Assembly (NCBI GenBank): GCA_951213105.1
Contig: OX578136.1
Coordinates: 72,212,730-72,276,729 of the forward strand
From: Amaurobius ferox
Lineage: Eukaryota > Arthropoda > Arachnida > Araneae > Amaurobiidae
Length of the DNA stretch: 64,000 bases
Direction of reading: 5' to 3'
Both the position numbers and the translations under genes were made by a program. The notes under the pieces were generated by a model. The model had not been told where the DNA came from. It did not search any database and saw nothing but the letters and a program-made list of their open reading frames with translations. Within the stretch, counting starts at the first letter, position 1; each line of letters starts with the position of its first letter. Positions 45,335 to 56,264 of this stretch are shown here, piece after piece.

Positions 45335-45741
45335 AAGATACGCCCTTCTTTAGTGTAGACAGACCAAACTAACAGAATTATAAGGACGAAATTGGTACAA
45401 ATGAAGAAAATAGAGGGGTATATATACGCAAATCAGTGGATTCAATGTTTCTCTGAAAGAGTCAATTAGAAAGCAGAATGACGAAAATTCCGGCAAATCC
45501 TAGAGATAGAAATAACACATAAGGTTGAAGTGTCCCGAAACACAAGATACGTCCTTTTTTAATGTAGACAGACCAAAATAACCGATTTGTAAGGACGAAA
45601 TGGGTACAAATGAAAGAAATAGAGGGATATATATACGCAAATCAGTGGATTCAGAATATCTCTGAAAGAGTCAATTAGAAAGTAGAAGGACGAAAATTCC
45701 AGCAAATCCTAAAGATAGAAATAACACATAAGGTTGAAGTT
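45335..45741. repeat. Tandem duplication, period 209 bp, two copies
   Basis: The copies start at AAGATACG.CCTT (45335 and 45544). Shared words include GTGTAGACAGACCAAA/ATGTAGACAGACCAAA, TATATATACGCAAATCAGTG, CTGAAAGAGTCAATTAGAAA and AATAACACATAAGGTTGAAG. By eye they are about 90% identical; no coding. Confidence 0.9.
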
Positions 45742-47231
45742 AGACAAATATCACAATAAGACAAGTCCGGTCCAGATTAAACGGATCCCATCAAAATGAA
45801 AACAAATAAATCAGAATACACATATGAGTCCCAGTCTAAGAAATGGAAAAAATGGAACAATAAAAGAAGAAGATAGTAATTACAGAACATAAAATATATG
45901 GGATAGAAAGCCGACAAATTACAATTTTCCCTGGGGATGAATACATGCATTGATCTTTAAATGTTCTTTCCTATTAATAATCTTGTATATGCCTGCAAAA
46001 ACATAATAAAAAATGGGAACATATTACACAAAACGAAATGCTGCAAAAAGTTTGCTGAAAATAGTAGCAGGGTAAACACAAGTACAGATATTGCTTGCTA
46101 AGAAAATGCATATTATGAAAAAACATTATCAGAATAATCCCTAATAAAGATGACAGTAAACAATGAAGATGAACCAGGTTGGTTAAAATCTATTATAAAA
46201 TTTTATATAAAATTTTCTATTATAAAATGTTATTTAATTTAAAGCATTCAATTGCTACTGATTTTGGATAAGCAAATAAAACTAAAGTATATGAAAGTAC
46301 AATAAAAAAACTGAAGTGCTTGATGTTCATTGGAAGAGAAATTAGGCAGAAATGGCAAAATGTCTTAAAGGATTATTTGTCTGTTGAAAATTCATAATGC
46401 ATGTATACATGTGTATTTTATTTTAAAATATGGCAACTGTACTCAAAATGATTAATTAACATCTGAGGTCTTCATAAACTATTAATATTTCAGTTACATC
46501 TCTTATTTTCTGAAATTAATTGTTGAATACTATAAGTAAAAGAGTTCGTAAAAGAGGCAAAAGAAGTAAAAGAAGGGTTTTATTTTCATCCTCGGAATTT
46601 TTCAAAGTGCTAATACATTACAGATGAAAAAATGTTGCTTGTATAAATGCAAATTCCATCTGCTTTGCGCTAAAAGTATCTGGTTAAATAATTGGAAAAT
46701 CATTTATCTCGCTTTCAAAAAACGCTCCGTGTGTTTTGCTATGCAAACACATTCACCTTTTCTAATTATCTCTGAGAAATAAAACGCTGTACATGCGAGT
46801 TTTATGACATGCATAAATAAGGCTTAGCAAAGAATTTAGTACAATAGTTTGCTCCCATGATAATTGTAATGCAAAGTGTTAGAAAAATGCTGCATACTCT
46901 TTCTATTTATTTAATTATTTTTTATTTAATCGTTAAGGATTAGACACTGAAAAATGTCAGTAACAGAAAGTATCATGAGCATATTTTTCACAACATATTT
47001 TATCTACACATGAATTTATGGCTCATTTTATTAAATTAAATACATATGTTATTAAATTAAACCATACAAGATGAAAATAAACAGATTTAATTGATATTTT
47101 GGGAATATATATTATTGTAAGATAAACATAATTAAATTCACCCATCCACACCTTAAATATATATACTACCACACCTTAATATACTGTATGTATATACTCT
47201 CTCTCTGTATCTCTGTATGTATATATATATT
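45742..47231. other. Unassigned AT-rich DNA, possible R7 relic
   Basis: No gene recognised. 46610-46830 shares GTTGCTTGTATAAATGCAAAT, CTAATTATCTCTGAGAAATAAA and TTTTATGACATGCATAAA words with the R7 repeat, implying a very decayed R7 copy. CT/TA-rich simple sequence occurs at 47193-47230. Confidence 0.35.
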
Positions 47232-47345
47232 ATTAACGTAGTCTTATTTCCTACTTTACTTTCAACATTTTTGCAATTTACATTGCCCAATTATCTCCAA
47301 CAGGTAAAAAATTAAAGCGCGTTTCAATCTTTTTGGGACAGCCTG
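47232..47345 (-). mobile_element. Solo terminal fragment of the 2193-type mariner element
   Basis: The minus-strand reading begins CAGGCTGTCCCAAAAAG next to TA (47346-47347) and follows 2193-2310 closely (TGGAGATAATTGGGCAATGT, AAATTGCAAAAATGTTGAAA, GAAATAAGACTACGTTAAT). It stops where the 2193-2955 element's right arm also breaks. It therefore represents the terminal 115 bp that the other copy lacks. Confidence 0.75.
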
Positions 47346-47384
47346 TATATGACTAAATACAATAAAATTGCGTCAAAATAAAAA

Positions 47385-47459
47385 CTGTACTTAGACAAGG
47401 ATCGAACTTGAGACCTTTGAATGGCAAGTTCAATGCGCTACCATCTGAGCTACCCAGGA
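47385..47459 (-). repeat. tRNA-like sequence, anticodon TGC, degraded acceptor
   Basis: The minus strand gives TAGCTCAGATGGTAGCGC (D arm and A box), a perfect 5-bp anticodon stem (TTGAA/TTCAA) with loop CTTGCCA, so the anticodon would be TGC (Ala). The T arm is TCAAGTTCGATCCTTG. The 5' TCCTGGG cannot pair with the 3' side, so the acceptor stem is absent. It is therefore a tRNA pseudogene or SINE head. It sits 40 bp from the mariner fragment. Confidence 0.55.
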
Positions 47460-48783
47460 CACAATCATAACGACCTTTACATTTTGACTTTTCAAATAAA
47501 TAGACAGTAGCTTCCAAAAAGTATGCACTCGGCAACTCCCAAACCTGGTAAGATACTGATATATTAATAATTCAATCATAATTTAATTCAGAAATCGCTA
47601 TTTCTTTAAGCATAACTAAACAAATAAAACATAAATATATCTAATCAGGACGCAGCTGCTTTAAATTAATTGAAAACATTGCATATAGTTTATCAGAAAT
47701 GAAACACAATTAAATGTCAAAAAACGACTACAAAATGTGCGGGATCAAAAATCGAACTAGTATGCATAATAAGCCCAACAAGCTACTATTTATTCCCAGG
47801 TATTTATTAATTAAATGAAGTGTGACTGATCTGAACTTTTGAATAATAGAATCCATTTTTAAATAGCTTGTAATATATATTTTTTCTTTTTTACAAATTT
47901 TGCAAGAAAACCTTTGGAAAATCTGTAACAGTGGTCTAAATGATCGCAATTATAGCGTGTGATACTCTTCGTTTGAAAGGATATGAAAAAATATTTCGAT
48001 TGATATCAAGTTTGACAGTGTACCCCCTCTGGGGGTATAACGTGCTCCCTTGATGGAGATTAATGATGTCAGGAACACAAAATTTGTATCGCGACTAGTT
48101 TTCATAACAATTACTTAAACTATTAAGTTTCGTGATTATTGAGCCATAAAAAACCATGCTATGCATAATTATGTCAAATTTTGTGCTATGATGCCTTGTT
48201 AAGTAAGTATAAACTTTAGAATAAATATCGAAGATTTCGCTCAAATTTAAAAAATTCTATCCAGTTCTAGATTGTTCGTTAACAATGCCAGGAAAAAAAT
48301 TTTCACGAGCTATCGTTTGCGTAAGAAATCGGCCACAAAGAGATAACATACAGCACTCTAAAAATGGTTAGGAAGTCCTGAAACATGTATTTTCAATAAA
48401 ATCTCGAAATCGAAAATTTCTTGAAAACAATACTTTCTCTATACTAAATTGTGTAATATGGGAAAATGAAAATTAAAAGCTAGTTGATAATTTCTTGATG
48501 CATTAGAAAGTATTAATGGTTAACATAAAGTCCTATACAATTAAATATGAAGTAAATGTTTATTATCTAAATTATTTATTTTAGACTTTTATATAACTTT
48601 TTATCAAGTACATGGAGTTGGACATAATAAGAATATATATTGGAACACAAGTTATTAGAATCACTGCATTTAATAATATAATATATCCTATAACGTATGC
48701 TATAAAAATTATTAAGTTATAAATATTATTATTTACTTCTAGTTGGACATAGCAAATAAGAATTATTGAAAAATAACATATTT

Positions 48784-48786
<3 letters not shown>
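47460..48786. other. Spacer with weak tRNA-like and R1-tail relics
   Basis: 47732-47795 on the minus strand has TAGCTTGTTGGGCTTATTA and CTAGTTCGATTTTTGATCC, a decayed A/B-box pair. 48020-48036 is a TACCCCC-TCT-GGGGGTA hairpin. 48355-48470 resembles the tail of R1 (AGTCCTGAAACATGT, CTCGAAATCG, ACTTTCTCTATAC). Nothing else recognised. Confidence 0.35.

Positions 48787-48827
<41 letters not shown>
48787..48827. repeat. (TA)n microsatellite
   Basis: About 19 TA dinucleotides. The 104-codon minus frame across it is AT bias. Confidence 0.95.
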
Positions 48828-48831
<4 letters not shown>

Positions 48832-48856
48832 TAAAAGCATATTTTATATTTTCATA

Positions 48857-49340
48857 AAAACATATTTTATAAAAAATATTAAAAATATTTTCCAAGATGT
48901 TATCTAATGCATTACATATAAAAAAATTGCTTGGAAATGCAAATTACTATTTATTTTCAAGTTTATTAGTATTTGCTTGCATTATTTGAAACTCATTTAC
49001 AGTTCTTGCTATATACATCCATTATTTCTGCTAACCTCAATATTTTACCGTTATCCCAACATTTTACCAATCGTTTACCGATAACGTAATTATACACATT
49101 TTATAAAAAACATAAAAAATATTTTCCAAGATGTTATCTAATACATTACATATAAAAAAATTGCTTGGAAATGCAAATTACTATTTATTTTCAAGTTTAA
49201 TAGTATTTGCTTGCATTATTTGAAACTCATTTACCGTTCATCATATTTTCGTTCTTGCTATATACATTCAGTATTTCTGCTACCCCCAACACTTTACCGT
49301 TACCCCCAACATTTTATCAATCATTTACCGATAACGTAAA
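48857..49340 (+). repeat. R7 repeat with tandem duplication (period about 234 bp)
   Basis: 48880-49088 and 49115-49338 are direct copies (TTTTCCAAGATGTTATCTAA, AAATTGCTTGGAAATGCAAA, TATTTGCTTGCATTATTTGA, TTTACCGATAACGTAA). A third, diverged copy at 55360-55560 has the same order (TTTGGAAATGCAATTTGAA, TTTGAAACTCATTTAC, ACGTTTTACCGTTAC). Confidence 0.8.
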
Positions 49341-50009
49341 GTATTGAAAAATAGTTCACTGTAAGCATGTTTTATGACGTGGATAAAGTTTAAATGGGAT
49401 AAAACATTGTAAATTAAAGTATAAAAATGTTAATTGTTTTCGACAATTGTACTTAACACTTATTTCAGGCTATCATCAACAGATTTATGTAAGCTGTAAT
49501 ATTGGGTTAAAGGAAGTTACTAATATATTCATTTAGGATTATGCATTCATTATTATGCCTTTATCGTTATGCATTTAGTATGTGCATTATTGATTGTTTT
49601 CCTGAAATATTTTCATTTAGAAATTTTGAAAAGGTGATATAATTAATTTTATTCATATTATGCCAAAAATATATCATGTCTATAAATAGTATGGTACATT
49701 AAACTAAATTCATTTTAATATCTTTGCTATTTTGACAGTATGTTTTCAACTAGTACCATCCGCAATATCACTATAACACAACCGCAATATCACTATAACA
49801 CACTATATTTATAAATAGTATGGTACATTAAACTAAATTCATTTTAATATCTTTGCTATTTTGACAGTATGTTTTCAACTAGTACCATCCGCAATATCAC
49901 TATAACACAACCACCGCCGAAAGAAATATTATCAATTCAAACAGTGTATTTTTAACTTAGACGGCATTATTTTTTTTTCATTTGAAGAATGATCAATATA
50001 AAACTTCCT
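49341..50009 (+). repeat. R7 distal part with 129-bp tandem duplication
   Basis: It continues the homology with 55560-56000 (TTTTATGACGTGGATAAAG, ATCATGTCTATAAATA.TATGG, CATTTTAATATC). AAATAGTATGGTACATTAAA recurs at 49684 and 49813, a 129-bp duplication absent from the other R7 copy. Both R7 copies are followed directly by an R1- or R2-type hairpin end. Confidence 0.65.
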
Positions 50010-50945
50010 TATTACTTTTCTTATATACATATTATAATGCATAAGGAAAGTATTCTGACAGGGTTGATAATTCGAATTCGAGCTTTCGAGGGAAGAGCAC
50101 GTTTCAAACATCCCTGATCATGAATCAAACATTTTTGAGATGATGTCTGTGTGTGTGTGTCAATTAGTCTGTGGTGACCATATCTCACTAACTAAAGGAG
50201 CGATTCGAATGAAATTTGGTACACTAGTTACAATACGTGAATACTGAAAGTCTATTGTTTTTAGATACAATCAAATGTTCAGAACCCCCCTAAATTTTCG
50301 AGTGAAATTTTAAAAAAATCATCAAAAAATCAAAACCTTTAACAAAGTTAGGCAAATACGCATTTCTTATGTAATTTTTCCTTAGAAAACGATTGGCGTA
50401 AACTTTAGAACGCTAGTGCCAACCGTTCTCGAGATATTGCACATTTTTCAAATACATTTATCAAAAAATCCCATAAATTAAAAAAAAATAACTCTTGAGA
50501 AACATGTTCACTTTTCATATGTAATACCATGCGATAAATTTGGTGACATCATTCTCATGGATCTAGCTCGTTCCATCCATGAGAAAGGATACTTTGAGTA
50601 ATACTGTTGTATTTGAATGCTAATAGACATTTATCTGTTTTAAGAACAACTTATTTCTCAGTCCATAACGTCTGGCTAAATTTTGGAGACGAATTTGGTG
50701 GAATTTCACGAACTTGGCGACTTTTTTAAATTTTGCGAAACTAACGAAAATCTCGCCAAATGGATAAAAATGACGCTAAATCAATGAAAATGACGACTAA
50801 TTGTTAAAAATTCAACATCTTAGAAAGATTGTAAGTATCTACTACAAGAATAATCCATGTTTTTTTACTGTAAAAGTAGTAAATTCATCGCATTGTATAA
50901 GGAATGTCATGTGCTGCCCACATCAGATTTTTTTCAATTATATTG
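50010..50945 (+). repeat. R1 repeat, near-complete copy
   Basis: It begins at a hairpin (TTTTCTTATATACAT...GCATAAGGAAAGTA, about 50037-50070), followed by GAATTCGAGCTTTCGAGG, a short (GT)n, TTCGAATGAAATTTGGTAC, TCTCGAGATATTGCAC, GGATCTAGCTCGTTCCATC, AACTTGGCGACTTTTTTAAA and GCTGCCCACATCAG. Frequent TTGGCGA/TCGCCAA words make parts self-complementary. No open frames. Confidence 0.7.
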
Positions 50946-51640
50946 TAATTCAATTTCAGAAAATATAATTTTTACTCAGATCTATGAGGATAAAAACCAA
51001 ATCTACCGAAAAATAAGAACACAAAAAATATATTTTACAGTTTAGGATTTCGTTATACAGTCAAATATGTTTGAAACGGAATCTGGAGGAAACGGATTAC
51101 TGTCATAAAAGAAAAATATTTTAGCCCCGTCCAAACATATAGGAAATGCGTTATTTTCCCTGTGTCAAACGGAAACTGAACAATTTGGATACGAACGGTC
51201 TTTTTAAAATAAAACGTTAATAAATCACCTGTTATAACTAACAAAGAACTGAAGAAAATCACCTAACCATTTCAACCATCTATTTCTAAGAGAACCAACC
51301 ATTTCTCATAGAGCTTTCTATTAAATTACATGGCGATTTTCTGAAACATGTTTTAGAAAAGAATTTTCAATTAATCAGAAAGATTCTGCAATGCTAAATT
51401 AATCAATGCCCGATTTTAACTAATACCAGCATCATTAATAAGACATATGTCCAAGAAACCATGTTGGATTATTTTAAAAATTCATATCTTTAGAAAATAC
51501 AGATGTGGTTTTCAATTTATTTGTTTGTTTCATGGTAAGTACAATAATATTTTGCCGAAACTTAATTTATCTAGTTATAAGGTATGATAATAAGCTAACA
51601 AACAATAGACTGCGTCGGAATCATACGACGGTCAAACGAC
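50946..51640. other. Unassigned AT-rich DNA
   Basis: No repeat partner, gene or RNA recognised. The 62-70-codon frames here lack motifs. Confidence 0.3.
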
Positions 51641-51653
51641 CATACGACGGAAT

Positions 51654-51878
51654 TCAAAATTTGCAAATTATTACCTCCCATTTGGCGTCATTTTTATCAA
51701 TTTGGCGATGGATTTGATATTGCTGTACAGATTCATGCTCAATTTGCAGCCTATATGCTTCGGCATGTTCTTTTCGATTTTTTTCCAAATATTTTTGAAT
51801 TTGACGTGCTCGCCATTTTCTCACTCTGCCTCTGTTTAACCGACGTTTCTTTTCTTTTCTATCCTCTTCATTTTCCAT
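51654..51878 (-). CDS. 74-codon basic, charged open frame, function unknown
   Basis: An ATG-initiated minus frame whose first 55 or so residues are dense in Lys, Arg, Glu and Gln (MENEEDRKEKKRRLNRGRV, RKWRARQIQKYLEKNR, EHAEAYRLQIEHESVQQYQ). The pattern suits a basic helical segment. RVRKWR-type repeats occur near the N-terminus of some Helitron-encoded proteins, which is a weak resemblance from memory. Codon positions are not AT-saturated like the chance frames nearby. The last 15 or so codons run into R1-type sequence (GGCGTCATTTTTATCAATTTG), so the natural C-terminus is lost or the segment was inserted into R1. It could be an exon or TE fragment; expression is unknown. Confidence 0.3.
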   Translation of the reverse strand: MENEEDRKEKKRRLNRGRVRKWRARQIQKYLEKNRKEHAEAYRLQIEHESVQQYQIHRQIDKNDAKWEVIICKF

Positions 51879-51929
51879 TGACTAACACGTTTGTGAAATA
51901 AAACATTTGTCAAAAAGTTTTTTTTTGTT

Positions 51930-52075
51930 CAATCTTTTAAATATACATTTCAATCTGCTGACACCACTCAAAGGCAAAAATAAGAAAAAAAGAGAAAAGT
52001 CGAACAGCGTTCAAGCAAAAATTTAATTAGCTATGAAGAACACTCCGGTTTTTAATATGAATACATAATGCCGGG
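51930..52075. repeat. Direct repeat partner of 53470-53625
   Basis: It shares TCTGCTGACACCACTCAAA, AAGCAAAAATTTAATTA and GAA.ACTCCG.TTTTTA with 53470-53625. Both copies follow an R1 GGCGTCATTTTTATCAATTT segment, so a longer block was duplicated. In this copy the charged frame at 51712-51880 occupies the gap. Confidence 0.65.
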
Positions 52076-52089
52076 AAAAATAACTTGTC

Positions 52090-52580
52090 TTTTCCCCCGA
52101 AATGGCCCTCCAAAAGCTCATATATCCACTCCGGCTAAAAATCTAATTGGCCAAATTTCACAAAATTTATTAAATAAGTAACCTGTGGGATATCTTGGTG
52201 ATGATTACATTTTGGTACGATTCGGAAAAGAAGAGCCCGCGTGTTTTTATGAAATGGCTCACAAAAATCGCCAAAACTTAAAAATCTAAAATAAAAGACT
52301 ACATATGCTTAAATGTATCGATTAAATGATTATTTTATACGTCATTTTTGACGAAGAAAAGAATAAGACAAACTCCATTACTCTAGAACTAACCGCTCTC
52401 GAGATATTTGAGTTTTTCTTCCTTTAAAAAAATGCTACGCTGTTTTTGAAAAATAATATCCAGTTACCAAATAAAAACAAAAATTGAATTAAAAGTGCAA
52501 ATACAGTGTTATTTTGTGCAATTAAACTCAATTCAATGAATTATATTACAGAAATAAAGAGAAAATGAAACTGAGTCGGC
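52090..52580 (-). repeat. R2 repeat copy, minus orientation
   Basis: The inverse of R2. The minus reading gives CTCTTTATTTCTGTAATAT, GAATTGAGTTTAATTGCAC, TCTCGAGAGCGGTTAGTTC, GTGAGCCATTTC, CCGAATCGTACCAAAATG and GGAGTGGATATATGAGC. It provides the uninterrupted order of R2 segments used to infer the insertions at 5913 and 56265. Confidence 0.6.
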
Positions 52581-52634
52581 AGGGAAAGTCGTATTCTATC
52601 CACATCAAATTTTTAAGTTTAATCAGTTATTACT

Positions 52635-53205
52635 TACACACATTCACGTATTAAAATGTATCATATCAGAAAGATCCCATTCGCACACAGATTTCACTAA
52701 TCTTTAACTTTCATTTCATTTTGCAATTTACTTATATATCATTTACACACATTCACATATTAAAAGGTATTATATCAAGAAGATTCCATGCCTGCACTGA
52801 TTTTAATAATCGTAATTTTTCGTCCAGTTGTGCAATGCTTTAAAATATCATTTACACACATTCACATATCGAAATATATCATGTCATGAAGATTCCATTT
52901 CTACACTGATTTCAATAATAGTAAACTTTCATTTCTTTTTTCAATTTCCTTAGATATAATTTACATACATCCACATAATGATATATATCAGGAACATATG
53001 ATTTGCACACTGATTTCAATAATCGTAAACGTTCATCCAATTTTGCAATTTCCTGAGATATCGTTTACCCAGATTCACGTATACAAAAATATTATCTCAG
53101 AAATATTGCATTTGTACACTGATTTCAATAACTGTAAATTTTCACTCTACTTTTCTATTTTCTTAGATATCACTGAATACAAATGCATCATCTTAAAATG
53201 ATTCC
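52635..53205. repeat. 109-bp tandem array, about 5 units
   Basis: CACATTCAC-type words occur at 52639, 52748, 52857, 52966 (TACATCCAC) and 53070 (CAGATTCAC), with a period of 109 bp and one shorter step. Units also share GATTCCAT, CACTGATTTCAATAAT and TTAGATATCA-like blocks. Divergence between units is substantial, so the array is old. The 67-codon frame at 52998 is a by-product. Confidence 0.8.
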
Positions 53206-53284
53206 GTTGGTATATTGGTACTCAAAGCGTATAAATACATTAAAAGCTCGAAATAAAACGTACAGTTTCCTTAGTGTGTTATGG

Positions 53285-53465
53285 AAAATAGTGGACTAGA
53301 AGATATGCTTGCCATCTGACGGAAATCAGAATTTTCGAAACATTACTTCCTATTTGGCGTCATTTTTATCAATTTGGCGACATCTTTGTGACTGCAACAT
53401 TTAAAATAGTCGCCAAGTTGCTGACGTCACTCTAAATTTCTCGCTAAGCTTACCGTTTTTTTTAA
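53285..53465 (-). repeat. R1-related fragment
   Basis: GACGGAAATCAGAATTTTCG, GGCGTCATTTTTATCAATTT, TAGTCGCCAAGTTGCTGACG and ATTTCTCGCTAAGCTTACCG parallel 20160-20300. Confidence 0.6.
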
Positions 53466-53469
53466 CCTT

Positions 53470-53625
53470 TTTATATACAGATTTAAATCTGCTGACACCA
53501 CTCAAAAAACACCACCCAAGAAAGACACCACCCAAGAAAAAATAGAAGAAAAGAAAAAAAAAACGCTCTCAAGCAAAAATTTAATTAATTAAAAAGAATA
53601 CTCCGATTTTTACTATAAACACTGA
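53470..53625. repeat. Direct repeat partner of 51930-52075
   Basis: See the partner entry. This copy has an additional short duplication, ACACCACCCAAGAAA, repeated at about 53509 and 53524. Confidence 0.65.
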
Positions 53626-53914
53626 ATTCAAGCAGCAGTGTTCGAGGAAAGACAATGGGTAATCGGAAAATTTTAATGTTCACATGGAGGGTTATGAAAA
53701 TGCTGATGATCTGGGTTAATATCTTATCACACGTTGGAAAACACGTTTGGCTACATTTTCTAGCAACATTACCCAGATATAGATAGATAAACAGACAGAT
53801 AAATCAAAGTGTTTATATTATTAATATTTGATTTCCATATACTCCTGTGATCGCAGTATACAGAAATGTACGTGTATACATATTTAAATTGTTTCAAATA
53901 ACATTAAGGACATT

Positions 53915-55085
53915 TTTAACACTTTGCAACATAGTTGAAATGTGTTTATGACTTTGTTCATACTATCTATCTGTCTAGTCTATCTGGAAGTTAGCACAAT
54001 AACCGCCGTAAAAATGAATTTATCACGATAAAATTTAGTATGTTATTCAGACTGTCTGAGGGACCTATGGGAATATAAATGAATAACATCACCCAATTAG
54101 TTTTGGATTGAACCTGGGTTGAAAAAATGAAATACATTGAACCCTATGACACCTAATTTTTCAAACATTTTTTAAGCGAATTTAAAATTTACAAATTGCT
54201 TCGAAAATTTTAAGAAATATTCAAATTACCCCATAAAAGATATAAAAAAATTCAGCAAAATATATTCAGTAGTTTAAAAAAAAATTAAATATTAATTACA
54301 TCCTATATATAAAGAGATCAATTGGCCATTATATGAAGAGATCACGTGACCCACTTCAAAGTAAAATATGGCATCCATCTTCTGAAAAAATCGTGATTTT
54401 TAGAGTTCTTTTTAATTTATATTTAGTGTTGTATCCGTCCTAAAACCGCTTTATTCTTGCTTAAATTATGTGCATCTACATACTGAAACAACGCAATTAC
54501 AATATATTTGAGTGTAAATGATCATCAAACTTTGATCATTTCTACAAAGAAACTTAATTTTCAATTGAGAATGTAAACACGTCAAGCTGTAAGATGAGTG
54601 GTATCAGAGTTGCCGAATTTCTTTAATGCAAAATTATTTAGCTCATGAAGTCTGCAATATATCTGATATGAATTAAACTTTAATTGAATTTACATAGGCA
54701 AGCAGACGATTTTCTCGATGAAGTTTTAAGCATAGAGTTAAATTACTTGTACCTCCATGGTTTTAAGTTTTTAAATAAAATAAGTTATTGTAGTATTGGA
54801 ATGAATGAAAGGAATAGAAAAAAGTTTATAAATGAAATGCTGCTTTTATATAGAGAGCCAGGCGATTTATATTTCAATGACGTCATTTGAATAAAGTTCA
54901 TTTGTTCATTTCTGTCCATGAAGTTTTAAGTTTTCAAATATATAAAATTATTGTAGTATTATGATAATTTTAAATATATTACCGTGAAAAGTATAGCAGT
55001 TTGGAGTTGTTTAAATAAAATTGCATTGAAATTGGAAAGTGCTTCATAATAAATCATTTATGCATGATTGATCTTTCTTGTTTAT
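53915..55085 (+). repeat. R3 dispersed repeat, near-complete copy
   Basis: The longest R3 copy. It has AACACTTTGCAACATAGTTG at the start, TCACGTGA at 54342-54349, a degenerate coding segment at about 54590-54890, TGACGTCA at 54888-54895, and ATGCATGATTGATCTTTCTT at the end. Compared with 40115-41085 it retains about 200 bp more coding sequence. Confidence 0.7.
54590..54890 (+). pseudogene. R3-encoded degenerate coding segment
   Basis: The 68-codon frame at 54684-54890 includes DDFLDEVLSIELNYLYLHG, FKFLNKISYCSIGMNE and a C-terminal LYREPGDLYFNDVI, matching the minus-strand frame at 31991-32323. The upstream part (LAHEVCNISDMN, about 54645-54680) is in a different frame, so a frameshift has occurred. 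At 40680-40870 a third, more decayed version exists. Shared amino acids despite nucleotide drift suggest that the ancestral element encoded a protein. Confidence 0.45.
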
Positions 55086-55359
55086 TATATTGTATTTTAT
55101 TTTCAAAAAAATAATTTTTACGCGTGTGTTAAATTATGTCTCGATGTGATATTACTTTTTGGTATTGTAATCGCGCCAGGATATATTTAAGCATTGCAGT
55201 AGTGCGTACAGCGTACAACGCTTTTATGCACTCAAATATTTATTATGATTATATAAAAAATGAAAACAAATTATTCAATCATTAGAATCGTATATAAATT
55301 ATGAGAATAGTATGTTATAAATTATGAAGAAAATAAACAACAAATTAAAGGAACATGTT

Positions 55360-56000
55360 TTATAAAGCATATTTATATATTCCCTAATGCATTATAGTTA
55401 AAAATATTTTATTTGGAAATGCAATTTGAACCTGAGTTCACTTTTATTATTTGCATACATAATTTGAAACTCATTTACTGTGCTTTCGATATACACCCGG
55501 TGTTTTTACTACCTCAACGTTTTACCGTTACTAATTATCTTAAAGAAATAAAGTATTGAAAAAGAGTTCACAATAAGTACGTTTTATGACATGTATAAAG
55601 TTTAAGTGGAATAAAGTACTTCAAAGAAGTTTAAAAACATGAATTTTTGAAGTATTTATACTTAAAACTTATTCCGCGTTCTCATTACCTGCTTTATGCA
55701 AATTATAATATTCGGTTAAAGATAGAATAAAAGTGATTATCATCATATGCTGCATTTAGGTTTATGCCTTTATTATTATGCATTAAATTGTTTTCTGAAT
55801 AATTTTCATTAAATTTAAATTTAGAAAAGATGATATATTTTATTTTGTTCATAATATGCTACAAAATATATCATGTCTATAAATAATATGGTATTATAAA
55901 ATCTACAATCATTTTAATATCAATTTTCTTTCTACAGCATTTTTAGAACTGCAACTTTGGACATGACCATATCATGGCCACCGCAAAAAATATAAAAATA
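55360..56000 (+). repeat. R7 repeat copy
   Basis: Collinear with 48857-49910 but lacking both tandem duplications found there. Shared blocks: AATGCATTATAGTTAAAAAT, TTTGAAACTCATTTACTG, ATAAAGTATTGAAAAAGAG, TTTTATGACATGTATAAAG and ATATATCATGTCTATAAATA. It is followed by an R2-type hairpin end at 56045. Confidence 0.65.
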
Positions 56001-56029
56001 AGTTTAAAAAACATTTTATTTTTAATCTA

Positions 56030-56262
56030 CGCTTCATTATTTTTTACTTTCCCTACAATACATGGTAATTTATAGGGAAAGTATTGGAATCATGCCGAAA
56101 ATTGCAAATTGAGTTTTCGACGGATCTACACGTTTGGAAACCTCTAGCATACGAAAAAACTAGACATGTTTAGCGTGACGCCTGTGTGTGTCTAGCTGTA
56201 CATTGTATGTATCCACTCTTAACTCAAAAACTACTAAACCAAATTTCATAAAATTTGTTAAG
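56030..56262 (-). repeat. R2 copy, left part, split by the mariner-type element
   Basis: The TACTTTCCCTACAATACATG...TATAGGGAAAGTA hairpin is followed by GAGTTTTCGACGGATCTAC, TATGTATCCACTCTTAACTC and CCAAATTTCATAAAATTTG. The next R2 segment expected from 52160-52230 appears only after 58130, on the far side of the DNA transposon. Confidence 0.55.
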
Positions 56263-56264
56263 TA

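Noticed and set aside
48581..48895. 104-codon hydrophobic frame as a membrane protein
   Set aside because: The hydrophobicity is Ile/Tyr/Phe from AT-only codons and a (TA)n tract; the segment adjoins a duplicated noncoding repeat.
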